This document shows, piece after piece, positions 1 to 12,000 of a stretch of DNA of 64,000 bases (position 1 is the first letter of the stretch; every line of letters begins with the position of its first letter). The notes below the pieces were generated by a model. That model had not been told where the DNA came from and searched no databases. It worked only from the letters and a program-made list of their open reading frames with translations. The stretch covers positions 29,917,393-29,981,392 of the forward strand of contig OX388350.1 in the NCBI GenBank assembly GCA_947579665.1, in the 5' to 3' direction. Source of the stretch: Sympetrum striolatum. Its lineage: Eukaryota; Arthropoda; Insecta; Odonata; Libellulidae. Both the position numbers and the translations under genes were made by a program.

Positions 1-1
1 G

Positions 2-904
2 ATTTACCTCATTCCGTGCTTTAGCGGGGACGATGATATCACGATAGAGAAATTTTTAGAAAGCGTAGAAATTACGAGTCAATTTAGTACTTGGACGGAA
101 CAGCAAACACTGCAAATTATAAGATTGCGATTATCGGGTACCGCCGCCGATTACGTACAGGCAAACCCACATATTCTTCAGTCATACGAGCATCTATCCA
201 CTAATCTAAAACGTAGATTCTCATTAAAGAACTCGCCCATCATTCTCGAACGTATGTTCACGAATTGTATTCAAACACCTCTTGAATCCGTTAGTATGTA
301 CGCGACCCGACTACGGAAAATTGCGAGGCAGTTACGAGAAGTATCTCACGATCCACGCTCAGATTCATCCAGGGCAATGATAGAACATCGTCTTTTAACT
401 CAATTTCTGACAGGCTTACGTGAAGATATAGGCCGTTTTGTACTAGTAAGGGACCCAAAGACGATTTTGGAAGCGGAGGAGTATGCGTTAATTGAAGAAG
501 CGAACACGAGAAATTATGCGAATAAATATTCAGACGTACATGCGGTACAGCAATCCTTTGTCGCGAACCGACAGATTACCCAAAACAGTATGCAGTCAGA
601 GATAAGAGGAGGAGGTAACGTAAGCAATCAGATACTTAGTACAGATTACAAAACTGGGGCGAGAAATCTAATCCGAAATTGTTATCATTGCGGACGCGAA
701 GACCACATTGCTCGTTTTTGCAAAAATCGTCAAAGAGCATGCTATAATTGTGGAATGACAGATCACTTGTCACGAGACTGCCCTCTTTTGTTTTGCGGCA
801 AATGTAAAGAACACGGGCATCGTCCAGTTCAATGTTCGCAGAGAGTTGAGAGTTCAATTTCGGGAAACGCGTCCGCCCCGGCCAGGCGGTCGGGGAAGAA
901 TTAA
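2..904 (+). CDS. gag: Gag polyprotein, 5'-truncated by the window edge
   Basis: Gag coats the element RNA inside the particle. The frame is open from base 2 without a stop, so the real start is upstream; no ATG near base 125 is needed. The N-terminal part resembles the retrotransposon gag capsid domain. Three consecutive CCHC zinc knuckles (Cys-x2-Cys-x4-His-x4-Cys) lie at nt 680-721, 740-781 and 794-835, the nucleocapsid RNA-binding part. The frame ends at a TAA at 902-904, overlapping the protease frame by about 50 nt. Three knuckles rather than one or two is notable. Reading frame intact as far as visible. Confidence 0.85.
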   Translation: MYLIPCFSGDDDITIEKFLESVEITSQFSTWTEQQTLQIIRLRLSGTAADYVQANPHILQSYEHLSTNLKRRFSLKNSPIILERMFTNCIQTPLESVSMYATRLRKIARQLREVSHDPRSDSSRAMIEHRLLTQFLTGLREDIGRFVLVRDPKTILEAEEYALIEEANTRNYANKYSDVHAVQQSFVANRQITQNSMQSEIRGGGNVSNQILSTDYKTGARNLIRNCYHCGREDHIARFCKNRQRACYNCGMTDHLSRDCPLLFCGKCKEHGHRPVQCSQRVESSISGNASAPARRSGKN

Positions 905-2202
905 TAGTTGCTATTTCTCCAGAAGCGGGACTAATTGTCAAAGGGCATATCATGAATAAGGAGTACAGACTTCTCGTAGATACTGGAGCCGCGGTTACAA
1001 TTATCCATCGGAGAAATTTCCCGTCGGAACTTTTTGACATTAGCTCGTATGGACGCCCCATTCGCAGTGCTTCTGGTCATCTCCTTTCCGTTAGTGGGCA
1101 AACTGTTGTTCCCCTTGTAATTGATGGACATATTTACTCTCACGAGGCTTTAATTGTAGATCTTGGATCAATAGATTACGATGGCATCATAGGGCTTGAT
1201 TTTATGAAAAGACATGGGTGCAGAATTGACATCGGCAATTCTGTTCTAACCATCGGGAATCTGCATCAAGTTAATTTAGAAGCGAGACATAATCGAATGG
1301 CAAACATCGATGTGATAACGTCTGTAGAACCCGAGGTAGATAAGGATAATACCCCAAAGGAGCAATTGCAGGAAAGTCCGTTAATACCGTTAAAACAGGC
1401 GAGAGACGAGAAGCGTAAAAAAGAGAATCGAATTACTGGGGAGAATAGCATCACGGATAGTGAAAGGGACACAGTTTCCGATAGGAAAGCGAAGAGTGGG
1501 AACGGCGGACATTCAGTGAATAGTGTTTCTGGCTTAGTGAATGACGTGGCTGATGTCTTGGGCCGACCTGTAGCTTCCTCATCGGAGAGAGTTAACTGTG
1601 AAAGAATTCATTTGGAAAGGAATGTCAAAATACCCCCAATGTCGATCGTCTTAACGCAAGCGAAAAATGATAGACTCGCCGATAGAGAGGTTCTTACGCT
1701 AGACTGTGACGGTGACGTAGTAATCCTACCGCTAGGAATTATCCGTAGTAGGCCAAAAAAGGAAAGGGTGGGCACCTTAAGGCTGGAGAAGCGTCGCCTA
1801 AAATATCTACGGCTGTTCGGGGACACTTTGGAGGACCTCGATGCGGCTCCAACAGATGACAGCTGGGAATTGGGAAGTCCTCCGATGACACCTCCAAGAG
1901 CTCCGTCTCCAGGGATCGGTGGGGGACCAGTCGCAATGTCCAGCGGCAGTGGACAGCTGTGGTCACCCGGAGAGCAGCCAACCAGATGCGACGACGGGGA
2001 GCTGGGAGCCACCCCACGGACACCTCTGCACGCACCACCTCCCGGCCCAACAGAGCAACTTCCGGAGCTGGCCGTGACCCTTGAGGCGCCCCAGAGACCA
2101 CCACCGTCGTCGCATAGGAAGCGGCACAACAGAATACGCCGAAAGAAAAATGATTTGAAAAAAAGGGAGGCAAGGAAGATGTCCTCTTCCCTAGGGAATT
2201 AA
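850..2202 (+). CDS. pro: Retropepsin-like aspartic protease ORF with long basic/proline-rich tail
   Basis: The frame opens at 850, in -1 register to gag, with a first ATG at 952. The retroviral-type active site LVDTGAAVT is at nt 973-999 and the second hallmark, IIGLDF, at about 1186-1203. This is a dimeric aspartyl protease that would cleave gag. After the protease fold (to about residue 110 from the ATG) there is a charged linker, a segment that looks like the pro-RT spacer (around 1600-1720), a proline-rich stretch (about 1870-2110) and a Lys/Arg-rich end. No YxDD box or integrase HHCC motif is present. I read the ORF as protease fused by in-frame deletion to the pol C-terminal tail, but the tail's origin is not proven. 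Expression most likely depends on the slippery site at 862. Confidence 0.75.
   Translation, partial: EFNFGKRVRPGQAVGEELIVAISPEAGLIVKGHIMNKEYRLLVDTGAAVTIIHRRNFPSELFDISSYGRPIRSASGHLLSVSGQTVVPLVIDGHIYSHEALIVDLGSIDYDGIIGLDFMKRHGCRIDIGNSVLTIGNLHQVNLEARHNRMANIDVITSVEPEVDKDNTPKEQLQESPLIPLKQARDEKRKKENRITGENSITDSERDTVSDRKAKSGNGGHSVNSVSGLVNDVADVLGRPVASSSERVNCERIHLERNVKIPPMSIVLTQAKNDRLADREVLTLDCDGDVVILPLGIIRSRPKKERVGTLRLEKRRLKYLRLFGDTLEDLDAAPTDDSWELGSPPMTPPRAPSPGIGGGPVAMSSGSGQLWSPGEQPTRCDDGELGATPRTPLHAPPPGPTEQLPELAVTLEAPQRPPPSSHRKRHNRIRRKKNDLKKREARKMSSSLGN
862..868 (+). promoter_or_regulatory. -1 ribosomal frameshift slippery heptamer G GGA AAC
   Basis: The heptamer GGGAAAC sits with the gag codons GGA and AAC exactly in zero frame, the X XXY YYZ arrangement used by retroviruses. 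A -1 slip here leads into the frame that is open from 850 and carries the protease. Four nt downstream, CCGCC at 873-877 can pair with GGCGG at 885-889, and the loop CCCCG at 876-880 partly with CGGGG at 891-895, which gives a possible H-type pseudoknot. Function is inferred from motif and phase only. Confidence 0.7.
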
Positions 2203-2392
2203 TTTTGTATATAGACTTGTTTTTTTTATTTTGTGTTTTGATCTTTTTCAGTTTGGGTTGTATATACGTTATTGCGTTTTATTGCATTTTTTGGGTTAAA
2301 TTCGTTCAATTCGTTCATTCAGTGTTTGTTTGTTTGTTTTTTTGTTGTTTAAAGTGGAAAAGTGATTTTTTGGATCCCCAGAATTTTAACTG

Positions 2393-2404
2393 CCAAGGGG
2401 GTGA
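2393..2404 (+). promoter_or_regulatory. Polypurine tract upstream of 3' LTR
   Basis: CCAAGGGGGTGA directly precedes the inferred LTR start TGTAGTGG. This is the position and composition expected for the plus-strand DNA primer of an LTR retroelement. The 190 bp between the protease stop and this tract is T-rich and holds no gene. Confidence 0.65.
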
Positions 2405-2994
2405 TGTAGTGGTGGTGTGAGAACTGTGAGTGGAAGGGGCTACCCCCGCATTGTTTAATTGTAATGTGAGCGTGGGGGAAGGGGGTATGCCGCCTGAGGA
2501 CATATTTATTAACAGTATTGTTGATAATTAAAAGTATTGTTGGCAGTACTCCCGCCGCATACAATGTAGTCTAAGTGTGGGGGAACATTGTTATTGTAAG
2601 TATTGTTGCCGTAGAATAAAAGGGAACGCCACAGCCCATCAAATCGCCATTCGGCCCAACGAGGTGAATCCAGTAGCAGGTCTGCCCGCACGACTACCCT
2701 TGCTGTGTGGTCGGCTCGCAAGACTTCCTGGACTAGGTACGCTCGACTACCGTATAGCGTGGTCAGCCTGTGTGACTACCTCTCTAGCGTGGTCAGCTCG
2801 CACGACTTCCCAGTTACTGGTGGGGTCGGCCTGCTCGACTACCGTAGTGCGTGGTCTACTCGCTCGACTACCGTACCGCGTGGTCGGCCAGTAAGGTTTG
2901 GGTCTAAGATATTCTCTTTCTAATATTGTAAATTGAGCCAACCTGAATAAATTGATTTTTGGAAAATACTATTTTTCTTAATGTCACCACGACA
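2405..2994 (+). repeat. 3' LTR (about 590 bp)
   Basis: The segment begins TGTAGTGGTGG and ends TCACCACGACA. The termini form the imperfect inverted repeat usual for LTRs (TG...CA), and a purine tract lies immediately 5'. An AATAAA at 2946-2951 lies about 45 bp before the end. The next base begins satellite sequence. The 5' partner LTR is not in the window, so the boundaries rest on the termini alone. Confidence 0.75.
2681..2890 (+). repeat. Short tandem repeat array inside the LTR (about 30-40 bp units)
   Basis: Six to seven diverged units alternate a CGACTACC-like and a GTGGTCGGC-like block, for example around 2727, 2789, 2840 and 2870. The two blocks are partly complementary (GACTAC against GTGGTC with mismatches), so the RNA could fold. 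Enhancer-type repeats are common in U3 regions; that role here is a guess. Confidence 0.6.
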
Positions 2995-4440
2995 ACTGAA
3001 TAATTTCGCTAAAATTCTGAGTAATTGATGATTTTTTCGAATTTTTCCGCAGAAAAAAACGTTTCTCTTCATCAATTGAAAATTTCTCGATAATTTATTC
3101 AAAACGAGCGTAAATGGGCTAAGAATTACTCGAAAAAAGGCAAAATAGCGCCAAAAAACTGAAAAATTTCTCTAAAATTCTGAGTTTTTGATGACTTTTT
3201 TCGAATTTTTCCGCAGAAACCGACGTTTCTCTTCATCATTTTTTTTTAATCTCTCGTAAAATGACTAAAATCGAGCATAATCGGGCTAATAATTACTCGA
3301 AGAAATGCATTATAGCGCCAAAAACCCGAAAAATTTCGCTAAAATTCCGTGTTATTGATGATTTTTTCGAATTTTTCTGCAGAAAAAGACGTTTCTCTTC
3401 ATCATTTTAAAATTTTTCGTTAATTTACTCAAATCGAGCATAATCGGGCTAAGAATTATTCGCAAAAATGCTATATAGCGCCAAAAACCTGAAAAATTTA
3501 GCTAAAATTCTTATTTATTGATCATATTTTCGAATTTTTTCGCAGAAATAAACGTATATCTTCATCATTTTAAAATTCTCATTACTTTACTCAAAACGAG
3601 CGTAAATGGGCTAAGAAATACTCGAAAAAAGGCAAAATAGCGCCAAAAAACAGAAAAATATCGCTAAAATTCCGCGAAATTAATGATTTTTTCGAATTTT
3701 ACCGCAGAAAGAGAAGTTTTCTCTTCATCATCTTAAAATTTCTCGTTAATTTACTCAAATCGAGCATAATCGGGCTAAGAATTATTCGCAAAAATGCTAT
3801 ATAGCGCCAAAAACCTGAAAAATTTCGCTAAAATTCTGCGTATTGATATTTTTTCGAATTTTTCCGCAGAATGAGAAGTTTCTCTTCATCATTTTAAAAT
3901 CTCTCGTTAAGTTACTCAAATCGATTATAATCGGGCTAAGAATTACTCGAAAAAAGGCAAAATAGCGCAAAAAAACCTGAAACATTCCGCTAAAATTTCT
4001 AGTTATAGATGATTTTTTCGAATTTTTCCGCTGAAAAAGGCGTTTCTCTTCATCAATTTAAAATTTCTCGTTAATTTACTCAAATCGAGGGTAAACCGGA
4101 AAAGAATTTCTCGAAAAAAGGCAAAATAGCGCCAAAAAACTGAAAAATTTCTGAGTTTTAGATAACTTTTTCGAATTTTTCCGCTGAAAAAGACGTTTCT
4201 CTTCATCATTTTAAAATTTCTTGATAGTTTACTCAAATCGAGCGTAAAAAGGTAAAGAAATACTCAAAAAAGTCAAAAAAGCGCATATAAAACTGAAAAC
4301 TTTCGCTAAAATTCTTATTTATTGATAATTTTTCGAATTTTTTCGCAGAAAAGACGTTTCTTATCATCATTTTATCATTTCACGTTAATAAACTCAATCT
4401 GAATGTAAACGGGCTAAGAATTACTCGAAAATTAAAAAAT

Positions 4441-7400
4441 AGCGCACAAAAACTGAATAATTTCGCTAAAATTCTGAGTAATTGATGATTTTTTCGAATT
4501 TTTCCGCAGAAAAAAACGTTTCTCTTCATCAATTGAAAATTTCTCGATAATTTATTCAAAACGAGCGTAAATGGGCTAAGAATTACTCGAAAAAAGGCAA
4601 AATAGCGCCAAAAAACTGAAAAATTTCGCTAAAATTCCGTGTTTTTGATGACTTTTTTCGAATTTTTCCGCAGAAACCGACGTTTCTCTTCATCATTTTT
4701 TTTAAATCTCTCGTAAATTGACTAAAATCGAGCATAATCGGGCTAAGAATTACTCGAAGAAATGCATTATAGCGCCAAAAACCTGAAAAATTTCGCTAAA
4801 ATTCCGTGTTATTGATGATTTTTTCAAATTTTTCTGCAGAAAATGACGTTTTTCTTCATCATTTTAAAATTTTTCATTAATTTACTCAAATCGAGCATAA
4901 TCGGGCTAAGAATTATTCGCAAAAATGCTATATAGCGCCAAAACCTTAATAATATCGCTAAAATTCTGATTTATTGATGATTTTTTCAAATTTTTCCGCA
5001 GAAAAAGACGTTTCTCTTCATCATTTTAAAATTTCTGGATAGATTACTTAATTCGAGCGTAAACCTTTAAATAATTACTCCCAAAAGGCAAAAAAGCGCA
5101 TAAAAAACCGAAAACTTTAGCTAAAATTCTTATTTATTGATCATATTTTCGAATTTTTTCGCAGAAATAAACGTATATCTTCATAATTTTAAAATTCTCA
5201 TTACTATACTCAAAACGAGCGTAAATGGGCTAAGAAATACTCGAAAAAAGGCAAATTAGCGCCAAAAAACTGAAAAATTTCGCTAAAATTCCGCGAAATT
5301 AATGATTTTTTCGAATTTTACCGCAGAAAGAGAAGTTTTCTCTTCATCATTTTAAAATTTCTCGTTAATTTACTCAAATCGAGCATAATCGGGCTAAGAA
5401 TTATTCGCAAAAATGCTATATAGCGCCAAAAACCTGAAAAATTTCGCTAAAATTCTGCGTATTGATGATTTTTTCAAATTTTTCCGCAGAAAGAGAAGTT
5501 TCTCTTCAACATTTTAAAATCTCTCGTTAAGTTACTCAAATCGATTATAATCGGGCTAAGAATTACTCGAAAAAAGGCAAAATAGCGCCAAAAAAACTGA
5601 AACATTCCGCTAAAATTTCTAGTTATAGATGATTTTTTCGAATTTTTCCGCTGAAAAGGGCGTTTCTCTTCATCAATTTAAAATTTCTCGTTAATTTACT
5701 CAAATCGAGGGTAAACGGGGTAAGAATTACTAGAAAAAAGGCAAAATAGCGCCAAAAAATTGAAAAATTTCGCTAAAATTCTGTGTTTTTGATGATTTTT
5801 TCGAATTTTTCAACAGAAAAATACTTTTCTCTTCATTATTTTAAAATTTTTCGTTAATTTTCTCAATTCGAGAATAAACGGGGTAAGGATTCCTCAAAAA
5901 AAGGCAAAATAGCACCAGAAAACTGAAAAAGTTCGCTAAAATTCTGAGTTATTGATAATTTTTTCGACTTTTTCCGCAGAAAAAGACGTTTCTCTTCACC
6001 ATTTTTTTAATCTCTCGTTAATTAACTCAAATCGATTAAAATCGGGCTAAGAATTACTCGAAAAAAGGCAAAATAGCGCCAAAAAACCTGAAACATTCCG
6101 CTAAAATTTCTAGTTATAGATGATTTTTTCGAATTTTTCTGCAGAAAAAGACGTTTATCTTCATCATTTTAAAATTTATCGTTAATTTACTCAAATCGAG
6201 CATAATTGGGCTAAGAATTATTCGCAAAAATGCTATATAGCGCCAAAAACCTGAAAAATATCGCTAAAATTCTTATGTATTGATCATATTTTCGAATTTT
6301 TTCGCAGAAATAAACGTATATCTTCATCATTTTAAAATTCTCATTACTTTACTCAAAACGACCGTAAATGGGCTAGGAAATACTCGAAAAAAGGCAAAAT
6401 AGCGCCAAAAAACTGAAAAATTTCGCTAAAATTCCGCGAAATTAATGATTTTTTCAAATTTTACCGCAGAAAGAGAAGTTTTCTCTTCATCATTTTAAAA
6501 TTTCTCGTTAATTTACTCAAATCGAGCATAATCCGGCCAAGAATTATTCGCAAAAATGCTATATAGCGCCAAAAACCTGAAAAATTTCGCTAAAATTCTG
6601 CGTATTGATGATTTTTTCGAATTTTTCCGCAGAAAGAGAAGTTTCTCTTCATCATTATAAAATCTCTCGTTTAGTTACTCAAATCGATTATAATCGGGCT
6701 ATGAATTACTCGAAAAAAGGCAAAATAGCGCCAAAAAAACTGAAACGTTCCGCTAAAATTTCTAGTTATAGATGATTTTTTCGAATTTTTCCGCTGAAAA
6801 GGGCGTTTCTCTTCATCAATTTAAAATTTCTCGTTAATTTACTCAAATCGAGGGTAAACGGGAAAAGAATTTCTCGAAAAAAGGCAAAATAGCGCCAAAA
6901 AACTGAAAAATTTCTCTAAAATTCTGAGTTTTAGATAACTTTTTCGAATTTTTCCGCAGAAAACGACATTTCTCTTCATCATTTTAAAATTTCTCGATAA
7001 TTTACTCAATTCGAGCGTAAACGGGGTAAGAAATACTTAAAAAAGGCAAAATAACGCCAAAAAATTGAAAAATTTCGCTAAAATTCTGAGTTTTTGATGA
7101 TTTTTTCGAATTTTTCAACAGAAAAATACTTTTCTCTTCATTATTTTAAAATTTTTCGTTAATTTTCTCAATTCGAGAATAAACGGGCTAAGGATTCCTC
7201 AAAAAAAGGCAAAATAGCACCATAAAACTGAAAAAGGTCGCTAAAATTCTTATTTATTGATAATATTCTCGAATTTTTACGCAGAAAAAGACGTTTCTTA
7301 TCATCATTTTATCATTTCACGTTAATAAACTCAATCTGAATGTGAACGGGCTAAGAATTACTCGAAAATTAAAAAATAGCGCACAAAAACTGAAAAATTT

Positions 7401-10400
7401 CGCTAAAATTCTGAGTAATTGATGATTTTTTCGAATTTTTCCGCAGAAAAAAACGTTTCTCTTCATCAATTGAAAATTTCTCGTTATGTTATTCAAGTCG
7501 ATTATAATCGGGATAAGAATTACTCGAAAAAAGGCAAAATAGCGCCAAAAAAACCGAAACATTCCGCAAAAATATCTAGTTATAGATGATTTTTTCGAAT
7601 TTTTCCGCAGAAAAAGAAGTTTCTCTTCATCATTTTAATATTTTTCGTTAATTTACTCAAATCGAGCATAAATGGGCAAAGAATTACTCGAAAAAAGGCA
7701 AAATAGCGGAAAAAAACTGAAAAATTTCGCTAAAATTCTGCGAAATTAATGATTTTTTCGAATTTTTCTGCAGAAAAAGACGATTCTCTTCATCAATTGA
7801 AAATTTCTCGATAATTTATTCAAAAGGAGCGTAAATGGGCTAAGAATTACTCGAAAAAAGGAAAAATAGCGCCAAAAAACTGAAAAATTTCTCTAAAATT
7901 CTGAGTTTTTGATAACTTTTTCAAATTCTTCCGCAGAAAACGACGTTTCTCTTCATCATTTTTAAAATTTCTCGATAATTTACTCAATTCGAGCGTAAAC
8001 GGGTAAAGAATTACTCGAAAAAAGGCAAAAGAGCGCCATAAAATTGAAAAATTTCGCTAAAATTCTGAGTTTTTGATGATTTTTTCGAATTTTTCCGCAG
8101 AAAAGGAAGTTCCTCTTCATTATTTTAAAACATATGACGTTAATTTACTCAAATTAAGAATTACTCGAAAAAACGCAAATGGCACCAGAAAAAGTTCGCT
8201 AAAATTCTGATTTATTGATGATTTTTTCGAATTTATCCGCAGAAAAAGACGTTTCTCTTCATCATTTTTTTAAATCTCTCCTTAATTGACTTAAATCGAG
8301 CATAATCGGGCTAAGAATTACCCGAAGAAATGCATTATAGCGCCAAAAACCTGAAAAATTTCGCTAAAATTCCGTGTTATTGATGATTTTTTCGAATTTT
8401 TCTGCAGAAAAAGACGTTTCTCTTCATCATTTTAAAATTTTTCGTTAATTTACTCAAATCGAGCATAATCGGGCTAAGAATTATTCGCAAAAATGCTATA
8501 TAGCGCCAAAAACCTGAAAAATTTAGCTAAAATTCTGATTTATTGATGATTTTTTCGAATATTTCCGCAGAAAAAGACGTTTCTCTTCATCATTTTTTTA
8601 AATCTCTCGTTAATTGACTTAAATCGAGCATAATCGGGCTAAGAATTACTCGAAGAAATGCATTATAGCGCCAAAAACCTGAAAAATTTCGCTAAAATTC
8701 CGTGTTATTGATGATTTTTCGAATTTTTCTGCAGAAAAAGACGTTTCTCTTCATCATTTAAAAATTTTTCGTTAATTTACTCAAATCGAGCATAATCGGG
8801 CTAAAAATTACTCGAAGAAATGCAATAAAGCACAAAAAAACTGAAAAATTTCGCTAAAATTCCGAGTTATTGATGTTTTATTTCGAATTTTTCCGCAGTA
8901 AAAGACGTTTCTCTTCATCATTTTAAAATTTCTGGATAGATTACTCAATTTGAGCGTAAACCTGTAAAGTATTACTCCACAAAGGCAAAAAAGCGCATAA
9001 AAAACTGAAAACTATCGCTAAAATTCTTATTTATTGATCATATTTTCGAATTTTTTCGCAGAAATAAACGTATATCTTCATCATTTTAAAATTCTCATTA
9101 CTTTACTCAAATCGAGGGTAAACGGGAAAAGAATTTCTCGAAAAAAGGCAAAATAGCGCCAAAAAACTGAAAAATTTCTGAGTTTTAGATAACTTTTTCG
9201 AATTTTGCCGCTGAAAAAGACGTTTCTCTTCATCATTTTAAAATTTCTTGATAGTTTACTCAAATCTAGCGTAAAAAGGTAAAGAAATACTCCAAAAAGT
9301 CAAAAAAGCGCATAAAAAACTGAAAACTTTCGCTAAAATTCTTATTTATTGATAATTTTTCGAATTTTTTCGCAGAAAAAGACGTTTCTTATCATCATTT
9401 TATCATTTCACGTTAATAAACTCAATCTGAATGTAAACGGGCTAAGAATTACTCGAAAATTAAAAAATAGCGCACAAAATCTGAATAATTTCGCTAAAAT
9501 TCTGAGTAATTGATGATTTTTTCGAATTTTTCCGCAGAAAAAAACGTTTCTCTTCATCAATTGAAAATTTCTCGATAATTTATTCAAAACGAGCGTAAAT
9601 GGGCTAAGAATTACTCGAAAAAAGGCAAAATAGCGCCAAAAAACTGAAAAATTTCTCTAAAATTCTGAGTTTTTGATGACTTTTTTCGAATTTTTCCGCA
9701 GAAACCGACGTTTCTCTTCATCATTATTTTTTTTTAAATCTCTCGTAAATTGACAAAAATCGAGCATAATCGGGCTAAGAATTACTCGAAGAAATGCATT
9801 ATAGCGCCAAAAACCTGAAAAATTTCGCTAAAATTCCGTGTTATTGATGATTTTTTCGAATTTTTCTGCAGAAAAAGACGTTTCTCTTCATCTTTTTAAA
9901 CTTTTTCGTTAATTTACTCAAATCGAGCATAATCGGGCTAAGAATTATTCGCAAAAATGCTATATAGCGCCAAAAACCTAAAAAATATCGCTAAAATTCT
10001 GATTTATTGATGATTTTTTCAAATTTTTCCGCAGAAAAAGACGTTTCTCTTCATCATTTTAAAATTTCTGGATAGATTACTTAATTCGAGCGTAAACCTG
10101 TAAATAATTACTCCAAAAAGGCAAAAAAGCGCATAAAAAACCGAAAACTTTAGCTAAAATTCTTATTTATTGATCATATTTTCGAATTTTTTCGCAGAAA
10201 TAAACGTATATCTTCATCATTTTAAAATTCTCATTACTATACTCAAAACGAGCGTAAATGGGCTAAGAAATACTCGAAAAAAGGCAAATTAGCGCCAAAA
10301 AACTGAAAAATTTCGCTAAAATTCCGCGAAATTAATGATTTTTTCGAATTTTACCGCAGGAAGAGAAGTTTTCTCTTCATCATTTTAAAATTTCTCGTTA

Positions 10401-12000
10401 ATTTACTCAAATCGAGCATAATCGGACTAAGAATTATTCGCAAAAATGCTATATAGCGCCAAAAACCTGAAAAATTTCGCTAAAATTCTGCGTATTGATG
10501 ATTTTTTCAAATTTTTCCGCAGAAAGAGAAGTTTCTCTTCAACATTTTAAAATCTCTCGTTAAGTTACTCAAATCGATTATAATCGGGCTAAGAATTACT
10601 CGAAAAAAGGCAAAATAGCGCCAAAAAAACTGAAACATTCCGCTAAAATTTCTAGTTATAGATGATTTTTTCGAATTTTTCCGCTGAAAAGGGCGTTTCT
10701 CTTCATCAATTTAAAATTTCTCGTTAATTTACTCAAATCGAGGGTAAACGGGGTAAGAATTACTCGAAAAAAGGCAAAATAGCGCCAAAAAATTGAAAAA
10801 TTTCGCTAAAATTCTGTGTTTTTGATGATTTTTTCGAATTTTTCAACAGAAAAATACTTTTCTCTTCATTATTTTAAAATTTTTCGTTAATTTTCTCAAT
10901 TCGAGAGTAAACGGGGTAAGGATTCCTCAAAAAAAGGCAAAATAGCACCAGAAAACTGAAAAAGTTCGCTAAAATTCTGAGTTATTGATAATTTTTTCGA
11001 CTTTTTCCGCAGAAAAAGACGTTTCTCTTCACCATTTTTTTAATCTCTCGTTAATTAACTCAAATCGATTAAAATCGGGCTAAGAATTACTCGAAAAAAG
11101 GCAAAATAGCGCCAAAAAACCTGAAACATTCCGCTAAAATTTCTAGTTATAGATGATTTTTTCGAATTTTTCTGCAGAAAAAGACGTTTATCTTCATCAT
11201 TTTAAAATTTTTCGTTAATTTACTCAAATCGAGCATAATTGGGCTAAGAATTATTCGCAAAAATGCTATATAGCGCCAAAAACCTGAAAAATATCGCTAA
11301 AATTCTTATGTATTGATCATATTTTCGAATTTTTTCGCAGAAATAAACGTATATCTTCATCATTTTAAAATTCTCATTACTTTACTCAAAACGACCGTAA
11401 ATGGGCTAGGAAATACTCGAAAAAAGGCAAAATAGCGCCAACAAACTGAAAAATTTCGCTAAAATTCCGCGAAATTAATGATTTTTTCAAATTTTACCGC
11501 AGAAAGAGAAGTTTTCTCTTCATCATTTTAAAATTTCTCGTTAATTTACTCAAATCGAGCATAATCCAGCCAAGAATTATTCGCAAAAATGCTATATAGC
11601 GCCAAAAACCTGAAAAATTTCGCTAAAATTCTGCGTATTGATGATTTTTTCGAATTTTTCCGCAGAAAGAGAAGTTTCTCTTCATCATTATAAAATCTCT
11701 CGTTAAGTTACTCAAATCGATTATAATCGGGCTAAGAATTACTCGAAAAAAGGCAAAATAGCGCCACAAAAACTGAAACATTCCGCTAAAATTTCTAGTT
11801 ATAGATGATTTTTTCGAATTTTTCCGCTGAAAAGGGCGTTTCTCTTCATCAATTTCAAATTTCTCGTTAATTTACTCAAATCGAGGGTACACGGGAAAAG
11901 AATTTCTCGAAAAAAGGCAAAATAGCGCCAAAAAAACTGAAACATTCCGCTAAAATTTCTAGTTATAGATGATTTTTTCGAATTTTTCCGCAGAAAAAGA
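4441..12000. repeat. Older higher-order repeat, about 5.03 kb period
   Basis: The monomer order starting near 4441 (AACTGAATAA..., then the GCAGAAACCGACG monomer, the CTGAAAAGGGCG monomer and others) reappears near 9481, an offset of about 5,028 bp or 31 monomers. Matching continues to about 11,950 with small differences. The first nine monomers (2995-4440) also recur after about 1,457 bp. Divergence between these copies appears higher than in the younger block to the right. Confidence 0.75.

Larger units (their letters stand above)
1..2994 (+). mobile_element. Ty3/gypsy-type LTR element, 3' part (gag, protease, 3' LTR; no RT or integrase)
   Basis: In order, this stretch holds an open gag frame already running at the left edge, an aspartic protease frame, a purine tract and a 3' LTR that abuts satellite DNA directly. 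No reverse transcriptase, RNase H or integrase motif is found between protease and LTR, where an autonomous element would need about 3 kb. The protease ORF stays open to a stop 200 bp before the LTR, so the missing pol is best explained by an in-frame internal deletion. Such a copy would need enzymes from a relative. The 5' LTR and primer-binding site lie outside the window. Assignment to Ty3/gypsy rests on the gag/protease style and is an inference. Confidence 0.8.
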
